The position numbers were made by a program, and so were the translations under genes. From Aestuariimicrobium sp. p3-SID1156 (lineage in GTDB: Bacteria > Actinomycetota > Actinomycetes > Propionibacteriales > Propionibacteriaceae): a DNA stretch of 64,000 nt. Below are positions 36,537-43,161 of the stretch, piece by piece. Each line of letters begins with the position of its first letter. The first letter of the stretch is position 1. The stretch is from positions 124,001 through 188,000 of the forward strand of contig NZ_JALXXB010000001.1 in NCBI RefSeq assembly GCF_025144225.1, written 5' to 3'. The notes under the pieces were generated by a model. The model did not search any database. It was not told the DNA's origin and worked only from the letters and a program-made list of their open reading frames with translations.

Positions 36537-37528
36537 CAGTAGCCCAGCCTCTCCCTGCGAATGTCCAGCCACTGGATGGCGTCCTTGATCGCCTGTGCCT
36601 CGGTGAGCTCGGTTTGCCACCCCAGCAGGTCCTTGGCGCGGGTGCTGACGGTGTAGGCACCTGCCACGTCACCGGGGCGGGAGGGGCCATCGACCGTCCT
36701 GAGCGGTTCGCCGGTGGCGTCCTCGAAGGCCTGGACGAGTTCCTTGACCGTCGATCCCTTGCCGGTGCCGATGTTGATCACCTGGTAGGGGTTCTCGGCG
36801 GAGGTGACCTGGTCGAAGTTTTCCAGGGCGGCGACGTGGGCCTTGGCGAGGTCCCAGACGTGGATGTAGTCGCGGATGCCGGAGCCGTCGCGGGTGGGCC
36901 AGTCGACGCCGGTGACGGTGAAGGTGTCCTTGTTCAGCCAGGCCTCGAGCATCTTGCCGAGCACGTGGGTGGGCTTGGCGATCTGCAGGCCGGTGCGCAT
37001 CTGCGGGTCGGCGCCGATGGGGTTGAAGTAGCGCAGGCTCATCACCCGGATGTCGGTCGCGGCGGCGGTGTCGCGCAGCACGATCTCCATCATGTACTTG
37101 GTGGTGGCATAGGGGGAGTTCGGCGCGAGCCCGGAGTCCTCGGTGACCTGGAAGTTCGCCTCGGTGGCGTAGATGGACGCCGAGGAGCTGAACAGGAGGC
37201 GGTTGATGCCAGCGGCGTCCATGGCCTGCAGCAGGGTGACGGTCTTGGCCACGTTGTTCTCGTAGTAGGACAGCGGCTGCTCGACCGATTCGGGGACGAT
37301 GATCTTGGCGGCGCAGTGCACCACGGCGTCCGGCTTGTGCTCGGCGAAGGTCCTGTCGAGGAGTTCTCGGTCGCCGATGTCACCCTCGACCAGCGGACGA
37401 TCAAGCACGAACTCGCGGCGTCCGGCGGAGAAGTCGTCAAGGATGACGACCTCATGGCCAGCGTCGAGGCAGGCAGAGGCGATGGTGCTGCCGATGAACC
37501 CGGCGCCGCCGGTGATCAGAACCTTCAC
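36536..37528 (-). CDS. galE: UDP-glucose 4-epimerase
   Basis: 330-residue extended SDR. NAD-binding G-G-A-G-F-I-G at the N-terminus, catalytic Ser in F-S-S-S-A-S-I-Y and the Y-x-x-x-K pair in P-Y-A-T-T-K-Y-M-M-E, then the substrate-binding R-Y-F-N-P-I-G-A-D. It interconverts UDP-glucose and UDP-galactose. GTG 37528 has AAGGAG; a minus-strand -10 match TAGGAT lies at 37563-37558. Confidence 0.93.
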   Translation of the reverse strand: MKVLITGGAGFIGSTIASACLDAGHEVVILDDFSAGRREFVLDRPLVEGDIGDRELLDRTFAEHKPDAVVHCAAKIIVPESVEQPLSYYENNVAKTVTLLQAMDAAGINRLLFSSSASIYATEANFQVTEDSGLAPNSPYATTKYMMEIVLRDTAAATDIRVMSLRYFNPIGADPQMRTGLQIAKPTHVLGKMLEAWLNKDTFTVTGVDWPTRDGSGIRDYIHVWDLAKAHVAALENFDQVTSAENPYQVINIGTGKGSTVKELVQAFEDATGEPLRTVDGPSRPGDVAGAYTVSTRAKDLLGWQTELTEAQAIKDAIQWLDIRRERLGY

Positions 37529-37594
37529 GGGGTCTCCTTCAGGTGGGTCTGCTCCCCATCCTATGAGTGCCCCACCGCCCACGTCCGCGCCGGT

Positions 37595-37627
37595 CCCGAC
37601 TCTCCAGCCGCTGTGCGCAGAGTCGGG
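37595..37627. terminator. Hairpin downstream of the response-regulator stump
   Basis: Perfect 9-bp inverted repeat (arms 37595-37603 and 37619-37627, CCCGACTCT) just after the stop of the truncated regulator on the minus strand. Probably the surviving terminator of that lost gene. Confidence 0.45.
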
Positions 37628-37636
37628 CTTGGGGGG

Positions 37637-37753
37637 TCAGTCGATTTCGGCGTCGTGGACGCGGATCGCGATCTGTACCCGGTTGCTGGCGCCCCACTTC
37701 TCCAGGATCTTGGTGACGTGCGCCTTCACGGCGGCCAGGCTCATGAAGTGCTG
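37637..37753 (-). pseudogene. C-terminal stump of a LuxR/NarL-type response regulator
   Basis: Only the end of the helix-turn-helix survives: F-M-S-L-A-A-V-K-A-H-V-T-K-I-L-E-K-W, then N-R-V-Q-I-A-I-R-V-H, with an intact TGA at 37639-37637. The receiver domain, linker and first half of the DNA-binding domain are missing. Where they should continue (above about 37750), the DNA instead encodes, on the other strand, the start-less permease. This places a deletion junction within about 10 bp. Confidence 0.75.
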
Positions 37754-37791
37754 CCCGCAAGCTGCTCGACACGCGTGCAGGACGCTGGCTC

Positions 37792-38466
37792 TTGGGCATA
37801 TCGCTGGCTTCCGTGGTGGCTATCGCCGCCGTCGTGGCCGTGTTCTACGGCCCGGTGTCCACGGCGCTGGGTCAGAGCTGGATGGATTCGGCACCCCTCG
37901 TCGGCATGCTCCTGACCTTCCTCGTGCCGGCGATGGTGATTCTGCTGTTCACCACCGAGTGGACGCAGCGCACCGCCCTGACCACCTTCACCCTCGAGCC
38001 ACGGCGCGGACGGGTCGTGGCCGCCAAGAGCGCAGTGGCCCTGCTCGTGGCAGTGGCGTGCTGGCTCGCCCAGTACGCCTTTGGAGCCATCGCCGCGCTC
38101 ATTGGCGGCGCCTCCCGGGGGATCGAGGTCAGCTGGCACACGGACTGGAAGGTCATGCTCGGCATGCTGGCCAGCTTCCTGCTGACCATGGCGATGGCTG
38201 CCGGTTTCGCGATGTGCTTCATGAACACCGCAGCCGCGATCGTCACCTACCTGGCGCTGCCGAGTGTGCTCGGCCTGGTCACGCTGGCCGGGAGCGGCGT
38301 GCAGAAGGTGATGGAGTGGATCGACCTCAGCAACGCCTCGATCCCTCTGATGACCGGCGAATGGCTCGGCAAGGACGTCTGGCAGCTGCTCACCGCCACC
38401 CTGCTCTGGGTGGTCATCCCCTTGCTGGTCGGCATCCGCCGTCAGCTCACCACCGAGGCCAAGTAA
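37792..38466 (+). CDS. ABC-2 type permease subunit, N-terminally truncated
   Basis: 224 residues from a TTG at 37792, with about six membrane helices (V-V-A-I-A-A-V-V-A-V-F-Y, M-V-I-L-L-F, L-L-V-A-V-A-C-W-L-A, etc.). The frame stays open upstream to a TGA at 37744-37746 and there reads A-R-K-L-L-D-T-R-A-G-R-W-L-L, the usual cytoplasmic N-terminus of ABC-2 permeases, but without any start codon, SD or upstream ATPase gene. The gene was therefore cut by the same junction that truncated the regulator at 37637-37753. It may still be made from TTG 37792 but is unlikely to work alone. Confidence 0.7.
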   Translation: MGISLASVVAIAAVVAVFYGPVSTALGQSWMDSAPLVGMLLTFLVPAMVILLFTTEWTQRTALTTFTLEPRRGRVVAAKSAVALLVAVACWLAQYAFGAIAALIGGASRGIEVSWHTDWKVMLGMLASFLLTMAMAAGFAMCFMNTAAAIVTYLALPSVLGLVTLAGSGVQKVMEWIDLSNASIPLMTGEWLGKDVWQLLTATLLWVVIPLLVGIRRQLTTEAK

Positions 38467-38538
38467 CTCGCCCGCACTGCACCCCGCCGGGGTGATCACC
38501 CGCCCTCCGGGTGAGGTCGAGGCATCACGGCCAGAACT

Positions 38539-38592
38539 GCCCAGAATGGTCAGGAATGCCCAACATGTCAGGCATTCCTGACCATCTTGGGC
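38539..38592. repeat. 54-bp near-perfect inverted repeat
   Basis: Arms 38539-38560 and 38571-38592 are complementary over 22 positions with two adjacent mismatches; the inner 15 bp (ATGGTCAGGAATGCC and its complement) are perfect. The loop is CAACATGTCA. No T-tract follows. It lies between the truncated permease and the copper two-component system, 114 bp before the regulator start. Confidence 0.8.
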
Positions 38593-38705
38593 ACATCTGC
38601 GCAGCCACCCGGAGGCGGCCACCCGAAACCCACCGCCTCAGGCAGCGGGGGCAGGTCTCGGATCGCTGATCTGTGGTGATCGTTGGTGTCCAGCACAATG
38701 GGTCC

Positions 38706-39416
38706 ATGAGCACCCCCACCAGCCCGGCTGGTTCCCGCGTCCTCGTCGTGGAGGATGAGCCGGTGCTGGCCGGGACCGTCGCCACCTACCTTGACCGCGC
38801 TGGCCACCAGGTGCAGACGGTGGGAGATGGCTTGCAGGCTGTTGAGGTGGCCCGCGACTGGTCACCCGATGTGGTGGTGCTCGACCTCGGTCTGCCGGGG
38901 CTTGATGGGGTGGAGGTTTGCCGCCGCATCCGCACCTTCTCGGATTGCTATGTGCTGATGGTCACCGCCCGCGCCGACGAGGTCGACACCCTGGTCGGCC
39001 TGTCGGTCGGGGCGGACGACTATCTCACCAAACCGTTCAGCGTCCGCGAGCTGGTTGCCCGCGTGCAGGTGATGTTGCGTCGTCCTCGCACCGGGACGCC
39101 CACAGCCAGTGCCCAGCGGCGTGTCTTCGGCGATCTGGTGATCGACCCGGCCGCCCGCGAGGTGCAGCTCGGCGGCCAGATCATCGACCTCACTCCGACC
39201 GAATTCGACCTGCTCGACACGCTCAGCGCCCAGCCGCGGGTCGCGATTTCGCGCCAGCAGCTGATCGACCGGGTTTGGGGCGGGGGAGTGGGTGATGACC
39301 ACCTGGTTGACGTCCACATCGCCCACCTGCGCAAGAAGTTGGGCGACGACCCCAGCCGGGCGCGGTTCGTGACCACTGTGCGCGGAGTCGGCTACCGGAT
39401 GGGCACTGGCCAATGA
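38706..39416 (+). CDS. OmpR/PhoB-type response regulator (copper-linked)
   Basis: 236 residues: receiver domain with E17-D18, phosphoacceptor D60 (V-V-L-D-L-G-L-P) and K in L-T-K-P-F-S, followed by a winged-helix domain (D-L-T-P-T-E-F-D-L-L, then R-V-W-G, then V-T-T-V-R-G-V-G-Y-R). The ATG at 38706 is preferred over 38673. CACAAT lies 6 bp upstream and no SD is seen, so the transcript may be leaderless. Kinase, CueP and DUF305 genes follow on the same strand, which links it to periplasmic copper stress. Confidence 0.92.
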   Translation: MSTPTSPAGSRVLVVEDEPVLAGTVATYLDRAGHQVQTVGDGLQAVEVARDWSPDVVVLDLGLPGLDGVEVCRRIRTFSDCYVLMVTARADEVDTLVGLSVGADDYLTKPFSVRELVARVQVMLRRPRTGTPTASAQRRVFGDLVIDPAAREVQLGGQIIDLTPTEFDLLDTLSAQPRVAISRQQLIDRVWGGGVGDDHLVDVHIAHLRKKLGDDPSRARFVTTVRGVGYRMGTGQ

Positions 39417-40516
39417 CCAGGGCGAGGGTTGGGCTGACCGGGCGGCTGGTGCTGGCCCAGGTGCTGGTGCTGGTGGTGATGACCGCCACGCTGGCCCTGG
39501 TGGCCTGGCTGGTGGGGCCGCGGGTTTTCGATGAGCACCTGAGGGAGGCCGGGCACGGCGACCAGCCGCACGTGCTCGAACATGCCCAGGAGGCCTTCCG
39601 CGCTGCTGGTCTCACGTCTGCGGGAGCGGGGTTGCTGGCAGCTGCCCTCGCCACGGCCCTGGTGGGCGCCCTGCTCTTCGGACGCATCGGGCGGAGCCTG
39701 ACCGCCCTCAGCGCGGGCGCTCGCCGGGTGGCGTCCGGGGACTATGACGAGCCGGTGCAGGTGGCCGACGCTGGCCCCGAGATCGATGAGCTGGCCGGCG
39801 CCTTCAATGACATGGCCCACCAGATCGCCGACACCGAAACCACCCGACGCCGCCTGCTCACCGACCTCGCCCACGAGCTCCGCACCCCGATCGCGGCCAT
39901 CGACGTCACCCTGGAATCCCTCGAGGACGGGGTGGTGGACCTCAACTCCAGCACCCTGGCCACCCTGCGTGCCCAGACCGCACGGCTCACCCGGCTCGCG
40001 GTCGACATCCGCGACGTCTCGGCGGCTGAAGAGGGCCGCCTCGACCTGCATCCGCGCAGCGTCCGGGTCAGCGACCTGCTCGAGGACGCCCGCACTGCGG
40101 CCGCCCCTGCGTTCGTCGCCCGATCGGTGGGGCTGGTGGTCGAACCGGTGGCTGATGACCCCACGGTGCAGGTCGACCCCACCCGGATCAGCCAGGTGCT
40201 GGACAATCTGCTCCGCAATGCCCTGCAGCACAGCCCGGTCGGATCGACAGTCACGCTGCGCGCCACCTTTCGGGGTGACTCGGTGCAGCTGAGGGTCGTT
40301 GACCAAGGAACCGGCGTCGCCCCCGAACACCTGCCGCACCTGTTCGAGCGCTTCTACCGCGCCGACAGCGCCCGCCACCACGACGCGGACGAGGGCACCG
40401 GCGTGGGGCTGGCCATTTCGCGCTCGATCGCCCGGGCCCACGAGGGTTCGCTGGAGGCGCGAAGTGACGGGCCCGGACGGGGAACGGAGTTCACGCTGAC
40501 GCTGCCCGCTTCCTGA
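39413..40516 (+). CDS. HAMP-containing sensor histidine kinase (copper-linked)
   Basis: 367 residues: helix 1 (about 12-35), a short extracytoplasmic loop (36-68) with H42, H48, H53 and H57, helix 2 (69-90), HAMP, the HisKA box D-L-A-H-E-L-R-T-P with H154, and an HATPase domain with N-x-L-x-N-A-L-Q-H-S, D-Q-G-T-G-V and G-T-G-V-G-L-A-I. The His-rich loop fits metal sensing. It overlaps the regulator gene by 4 bp. Confidence 0.92.
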   Translation: MTRARVGLTGRLVLAQVLVLVVMTATLALVAWLVGPRVFDEHLREAGHGDQPHVLEHAQEAFRAAGLTSAGAGLLAAALATALVGALLFGRIGRSLTALSAGARRVASGDYDEPVQVADAGPEIDELAGAFNDMAHQIADTETTRRRLLTDLAHELRTPIAAIDVTLESLEDGVVDLNSSTLATLRAQTARLTRLAVDIRDVSAAEEGRLDLHPRSVRVSDLLEDARTAAAPAFVARSVGLVVEPVADDPTVQVDPTRISQVLDNLLRNALQHSPVGSTVTLRATFRGDSVQLRVVDQGTGVAPEHLPHLFERFYRADSARHHDADEGTGVGLAISRSIARAHEGSLEARSDGPGRGTEFTLTLPAS

Positions 40517-40517
40517 T

Positions 40518-40546
40518 CTTGACCACATCTCAACATTGCGTTGACA
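40518..40546 (+). promoter_or_regulatory. Tandem TTGACMA boxes before cueP
   Basis: TTGACCA at 40518-40524 and TTGACAA at 40540-40546 form a direct repeat spaced 22 bp, in the 62-bp gap between the kinase stop and the cueP start. A wider ATCTCA/TGAGAT dyad frames the second box. OmpR-type regulators bind such two-turn direct repeats, so this is a candidate site of the neighbouring regulator and would give cueP its own copper-induced promoter. Confidence 0.4.
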
Positions 40547-40578
40547 AGGTCCTGAGATTCCTCGGAGAGGATGGAGCC

Positions 40579-41211
40579 ATGGCACTACCTCTTGCACGCG
40601 CCCAGCGCATCGCCCTGTCCGTCCTGGTCGCCGGCACCCTCGGCCTCGGGACGCTCGCAGGCTGCAGCGGCACCTCGACCCCCACCGCCAGCAGCCCGGC
40701 TGCCGCGTCCAGCCCGGCTGCCGCGTCCAACCCGGCTGTCGAAGCGAAGCTCGACCGCTTCGGACTCAAGGGCAAGTCGGTGGTCGAGATCATCAACGCC
40801 CTCGACCGTAGCAAGGAGGACAACGAGGCCAGCTTCCTGGGGTCGGTGCGGCAGAACGAACTGCTGCTCACCGATGGCAAGGAGCAGATGTCGATGCCAA
40901 TGCCGGCCGACAAGACCTATCTGTCGATCGCTCCCTATGTGGACCAGACCCATGAGTGCTTCAACCACAACCTGGGCACTTGCCAGGGTGAGCAGGTCGG
41001 CCAGGAGTTCACGGTCACCATCACCGACGAGTCCGGCAAGCAGGTGCTCAAGGAAACTGTCACAACCTACGACAACGGCTTCGTCGGCTTCTGGGTGCCC
41101 CGCAACATCAAGGGGACGCTGACCGTCGAGGGCATCGGCAAGAAGGGCTCGATCCCGCTCAGCACCGGTGCCGAGGACCCCACCTGCATCACCACCCTGA
41201 AGCTGTCCTGA
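40579..41211 (+). CDS. cueP: CueP-family copper-binding lipoprotein
   Basis: 210 residues: signal peptide with lipobox L-A-G-C (C29), an Ala/Ser/Pro tether, then the CueP domain with the diagnostic H-E-C-F-N-H-N-L-G-T-C-Q-G-E block, Y-D-N-G-F-V-G-F-W-V-P and the C-terminal D-P-T-C-I-T-T-L. The three Cys form the copper site in the family. In Salmonella CueP is the main periplasmic copper store; here it is a lipoprotein. The ATG at 40579 follows GGATGGAGCC. Confidence 0.9.
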   Translation: MALPLARAQRIALSVLVAGTLGLGTLAGCSGTSTPTASSPAAASSPAAASNPAVEAKLDRFGLKGKSVVEIINALDRSKEDNEASFLGSVRQNELLLTDGKEQMSMPMPADKTYLSIAPYVDQTHECFNHNLGTCQGEQVGQEFTVTITDESGKQVLKETVTTYDNGFVGFWVPRNIKGTLTVEGIGKKGSIPLSTGAEDPTCITTLKLS

Positions 41212-41223
41212 AGAGGAGGAATC

Positions 41224-41796
41224 ATGAACCGCCGAACTCTGATCGCGTCCGGTGTGGGTCTGCTGGCCCTGGCCGCTTGCGGGAATGACACCACCTCAGC
41301 GGGACCTGCCTCGTCCGGCCCTGGTTCTGACCACAATTCGCAGGACGCGATGTTCGCCCAGATGATGATCGTCCACCACGAGGGTGCGGTGGAGATGTCG
41401 GCCCTGGCCGAGAAGCAGGCCGAGACCGTCGACGTGAAGGCGCTCGCGACCCGCATCAAGAAGGCGCAGACCCCCGAGATCCAGCAGATGAAGGATTGGC
41501 TCAAGGCCTGGGGCGAACCCACCGACATGCCGCACAAGAACCACGACATGCCCGGCATGGACATGCACGGCATGAATCAGCAGCAGGTCATGGCCAAGCT
41601 GCGTGGGCTCAAGGGCAAGGGGTTCGACAAGCAGTTCCTGACCTCGATGATCGCCCACCACGAGGGTGCCCTGGAGATGGCGAAGACCGAGAAGGATCGG
41701 GGACGCAACGCCGAAGCGCTCAAGCTCGCCGACACCATCATCACCAGCCAGAAGGCCGAGATTGATGAGATGAAGGGGATGCTCGCCAAGCTCTGA
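41224..41796 (+). CDS. DUF305 (ferritin-like) lipoprotein
   Basis: 190 residues: lipobox L-A-A-C (C19), then two DUF305 halves each opening with a di-histidine metal motif (V-H-H-E-G-A-V-E-M and A-H-H-E-G-A-L-E-M). A Met/His linker between them (D-M-P-G-M-D-M-H-G-M) looks copper-binding. AGGAGG lies 4 bp before the ATG. It follows cueP by 12 bp, so one message is likely. DUF305 proteins recur in copper-resistance loci. Confidence 0.9.
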   Translation: MNRRTLIASGVGLLALAACGNDTTSAGPASSGPGSDHNSQDAMFAQMMIVHHEGAVEMSALAEKQAETVDVKALATRIKKAQTPEIQQMKDWLKAWGEPTDMPHKNHDMPGMDMHGMNQQQVMAKLRGLKGKGFDKQFLTSMIAHHEGALEMAKTEKDRGRNAEALKLADTIITSQKAEIDEMKGMLAKL

Positions 41797-42204
41797 GTGC
41801 GCGTGCCGACCCAGTTGCTGGGCACGAATGAGTGAGCGGGCACAAGCTGCGTGAGTGACTAGAACTCCATGATGTCCGACTACAGCCTGCTTCGTTGCCA
41901 AGGGCGGATCCGTGGATCTCCGAGTTGGGATCAAGCTTTGCTGCTGAAGTTCGGCGTGCTCTAACGACCGTGACGAAAGTCGGTGATGTCGACATCGAGG
42001 TGGCCTCGGTTCAGGGTCCAATCAGCTGACAACGTTCGAATGGTCATCGCGAGCTGCGCAACGTATGCACTCCTGGGCTGACCACCTTGATGTCGCGGGC
42101 GCGGATGTTCTCAGCGTTGGTGGGCACGCTCCATGGTGTCACCAGCGGGCGGAGACCCTGCCGGGTCTCAGTAGGAACGCTCCGTGCAGCTCGAGAGTCC
42201 CGCA

Positions 42205-42244
42205 ATGACGGGAGGGGGCGGGTTGCTCCCGCCCCTCCCGTCAT
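42205..42244. terminator. Strong hairpin downstream of the 49-residue ORF
   Basis: Arms 42205-42222 and 42228-42244 pair over 17 bp with one bulged G (core ACGGGAGGGG). It sits directly after the stop of the minus-strand small ORF at 42246-42395, as a terminator would. Confidence 0.55.
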
Positions 42245-42245
42245 C

Positions 42246-42395
42246 TCATCGTCGGTGTCGTCCGCCGCGACCCCGTTGCTCCCGGCTCCAAGTCTGCTCG
42301 GCCTCACGCAGCCGCAGTACGGCTGCGCAGAGGTTCAGCAGCGCCGTCGCCAGTGCCGCCACCGCCACCAGCGCCTCTGTGATCTCCCGACTCAC
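42246..42395 (-). CDS. Possible 49-residue membrane peptide
   Basis: GTG at 42395 is preceded by GGAGGGGAGGGG. The peptide has an acidic start (S-R-E-I-T-E), a hydrophobic segment (A-L-V-A-V-A-A-L-A-T-A-L-L-N-L, about 8-30) and a very basic tail (R-G-R-G-G-R-H-R-R). It is followed at once by a strong hairpin. SD, topology and terminator agree, but nothing homologous is known to me and it may be chance. Confidence 0.35.
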   Translation of the reverse strand: MSREITEALVAVAALATALLNLCAAVLRLREAEQTWSREQRGRGGRHRR

Positions 42396-42707
42396 CCCCT
42401 CCCCTCCAGCGGGCGCGCCACCCTATGGGCCGACCCCGACCCGCCGCGGCCGGCACTAGCCGATAGCTGGTCTTTCCGGCTAGCGCCCGTTGGGGCCGGG
42501 ACCTTAATAGCTCAAAAGCGGCTGCCCGGGCCGCGGGCGTGATTTCGGGGGTTCCTGCTAATGGCGGCGCCGCACGCAACTGCGAGCAGCAGGACGCGCA
42601 GGCTCGGCCGTTCTTCGATCGCGGACGAGAGCGTGTCCGACGAGAGCCGCGCAGCCGGCACCGAGCGACCGGTCGACCCCATGCTCCCCCAGTGGATCAC
42701 TTGCCAA

Positions 42708-42724
42708 ATACCCCCGGGGGGTAT
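42708..42724 (+). promoter_or_regulatory. CsoR-type copper operator over the copZ promoter
   Basis: ATACCCCCGGGGGGTAT is the G-tract dyad typical of CsoR/RcnR-family sites (ATACCC..GGGTAT). It lies between TTGCCA (42701-42706) and TATAAA (42722-42727), so a bound repressor would cover the promoter. GAGGAG and the ATG of the HMA protein follow 63 bp downstream. No csoR gene is visible anywhere in the window. Confidence 0.8.
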
Positions 42725-42787
42725 AAAACTGAGGGGAGCAACGACAGTTTCCGCCGCTGCTGCACCCTCTGATGCGAGGAGTACCTC

Positions 42788-43111
42788 ATGAGCCCCGAGA
42801 CACTTCGACCCCTGCCGATGGCTTCCACCGGCTGTTCCTGCTGCGCCACCGCCCCGGTGGAGGACCGCGCCGCTGCTGAGGCGACTGCGACGTCCGCGGC
42901 CGAGACCACGACGTATCCGGTGCGGGGCATGACCTGTGGTCACTGCGCCGACAGCGTGACCACGGCAATCACCGTTCTCGAGGGCGTGGAGGAAGTACGG
43001 ATCGACCTGGCGCCCGGTGGGATCTCCACCGTGACCGTGGCCGGAGCTGCCGCACCGGCCGCCGTCCGCGCCGCCGTCGCGGAGGCCGGCTACACCGTGG
43101 CCGACGCCTGA
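42788..43111 (+). CDS. copZ: Heavy-metal-associated (CopZ-like) protein with N-terminal CxCC
   Basis: 107 residues. A C-terminal HMA domain (about 43-107) has the copper site G-M-T-C-G-H-C (C50, C53). A 40-residue N-terminal extension carries C-S-C-C (C16, C18, C19) and is otherwise Ala/Thr-rich, so the protein may bind a second copper. It starts 63 bp after a CsoR-type operator with GAGGAG as SD and precedes the ATPase gene by 50 bp. Confidence 0.9.
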   Translation: MSPETLRPLPMASTGCSCCATAPVEDRAAAEATATSAAETTTYPVRGMTCGHCADSVTTAITVLEGVEEVRIDLAPGGISTVTVAGAAAPAAVRAAVAEAGYTVADA

Positions 43112-43161
43112 CCCACCCCGGCAACACCCAGCCCCGTCCGGGGCCTTGCGGAAAGGACACC

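Larger units (their letters stand above)
41797..42787. other. About 1 kb gene-poor stretch inside the copper region
   Basis: No convincing protein gene spans this interval. It begins with a weak hairpin (CCCAG/CTGGG, 41802-41826) after the DUF305 gene. 41830-42110 is less GC-rich and its six frames carry no recognisable domain. It also holds one possible 49-residue ORF, a strong hairpin, and the CsoR-type operator at its right end. It looks like an old insertion or recombination seam, but I see no transposase, integrase, target duplication or tRNA. Confidence 0.6.

Noticed and set aside
41797..42110. Remnant of an insertion sequence or integrase
   Set aside because: No transposase or integrase motif, terminal repeat or target duplication can be read in six frames.
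42087..42579. Arg/Pro-rich frames of 70-150 residues in the gap before copZ
   Set aside because: No SD, no domain, biased composition typical of non-coding GC-rich DNA.
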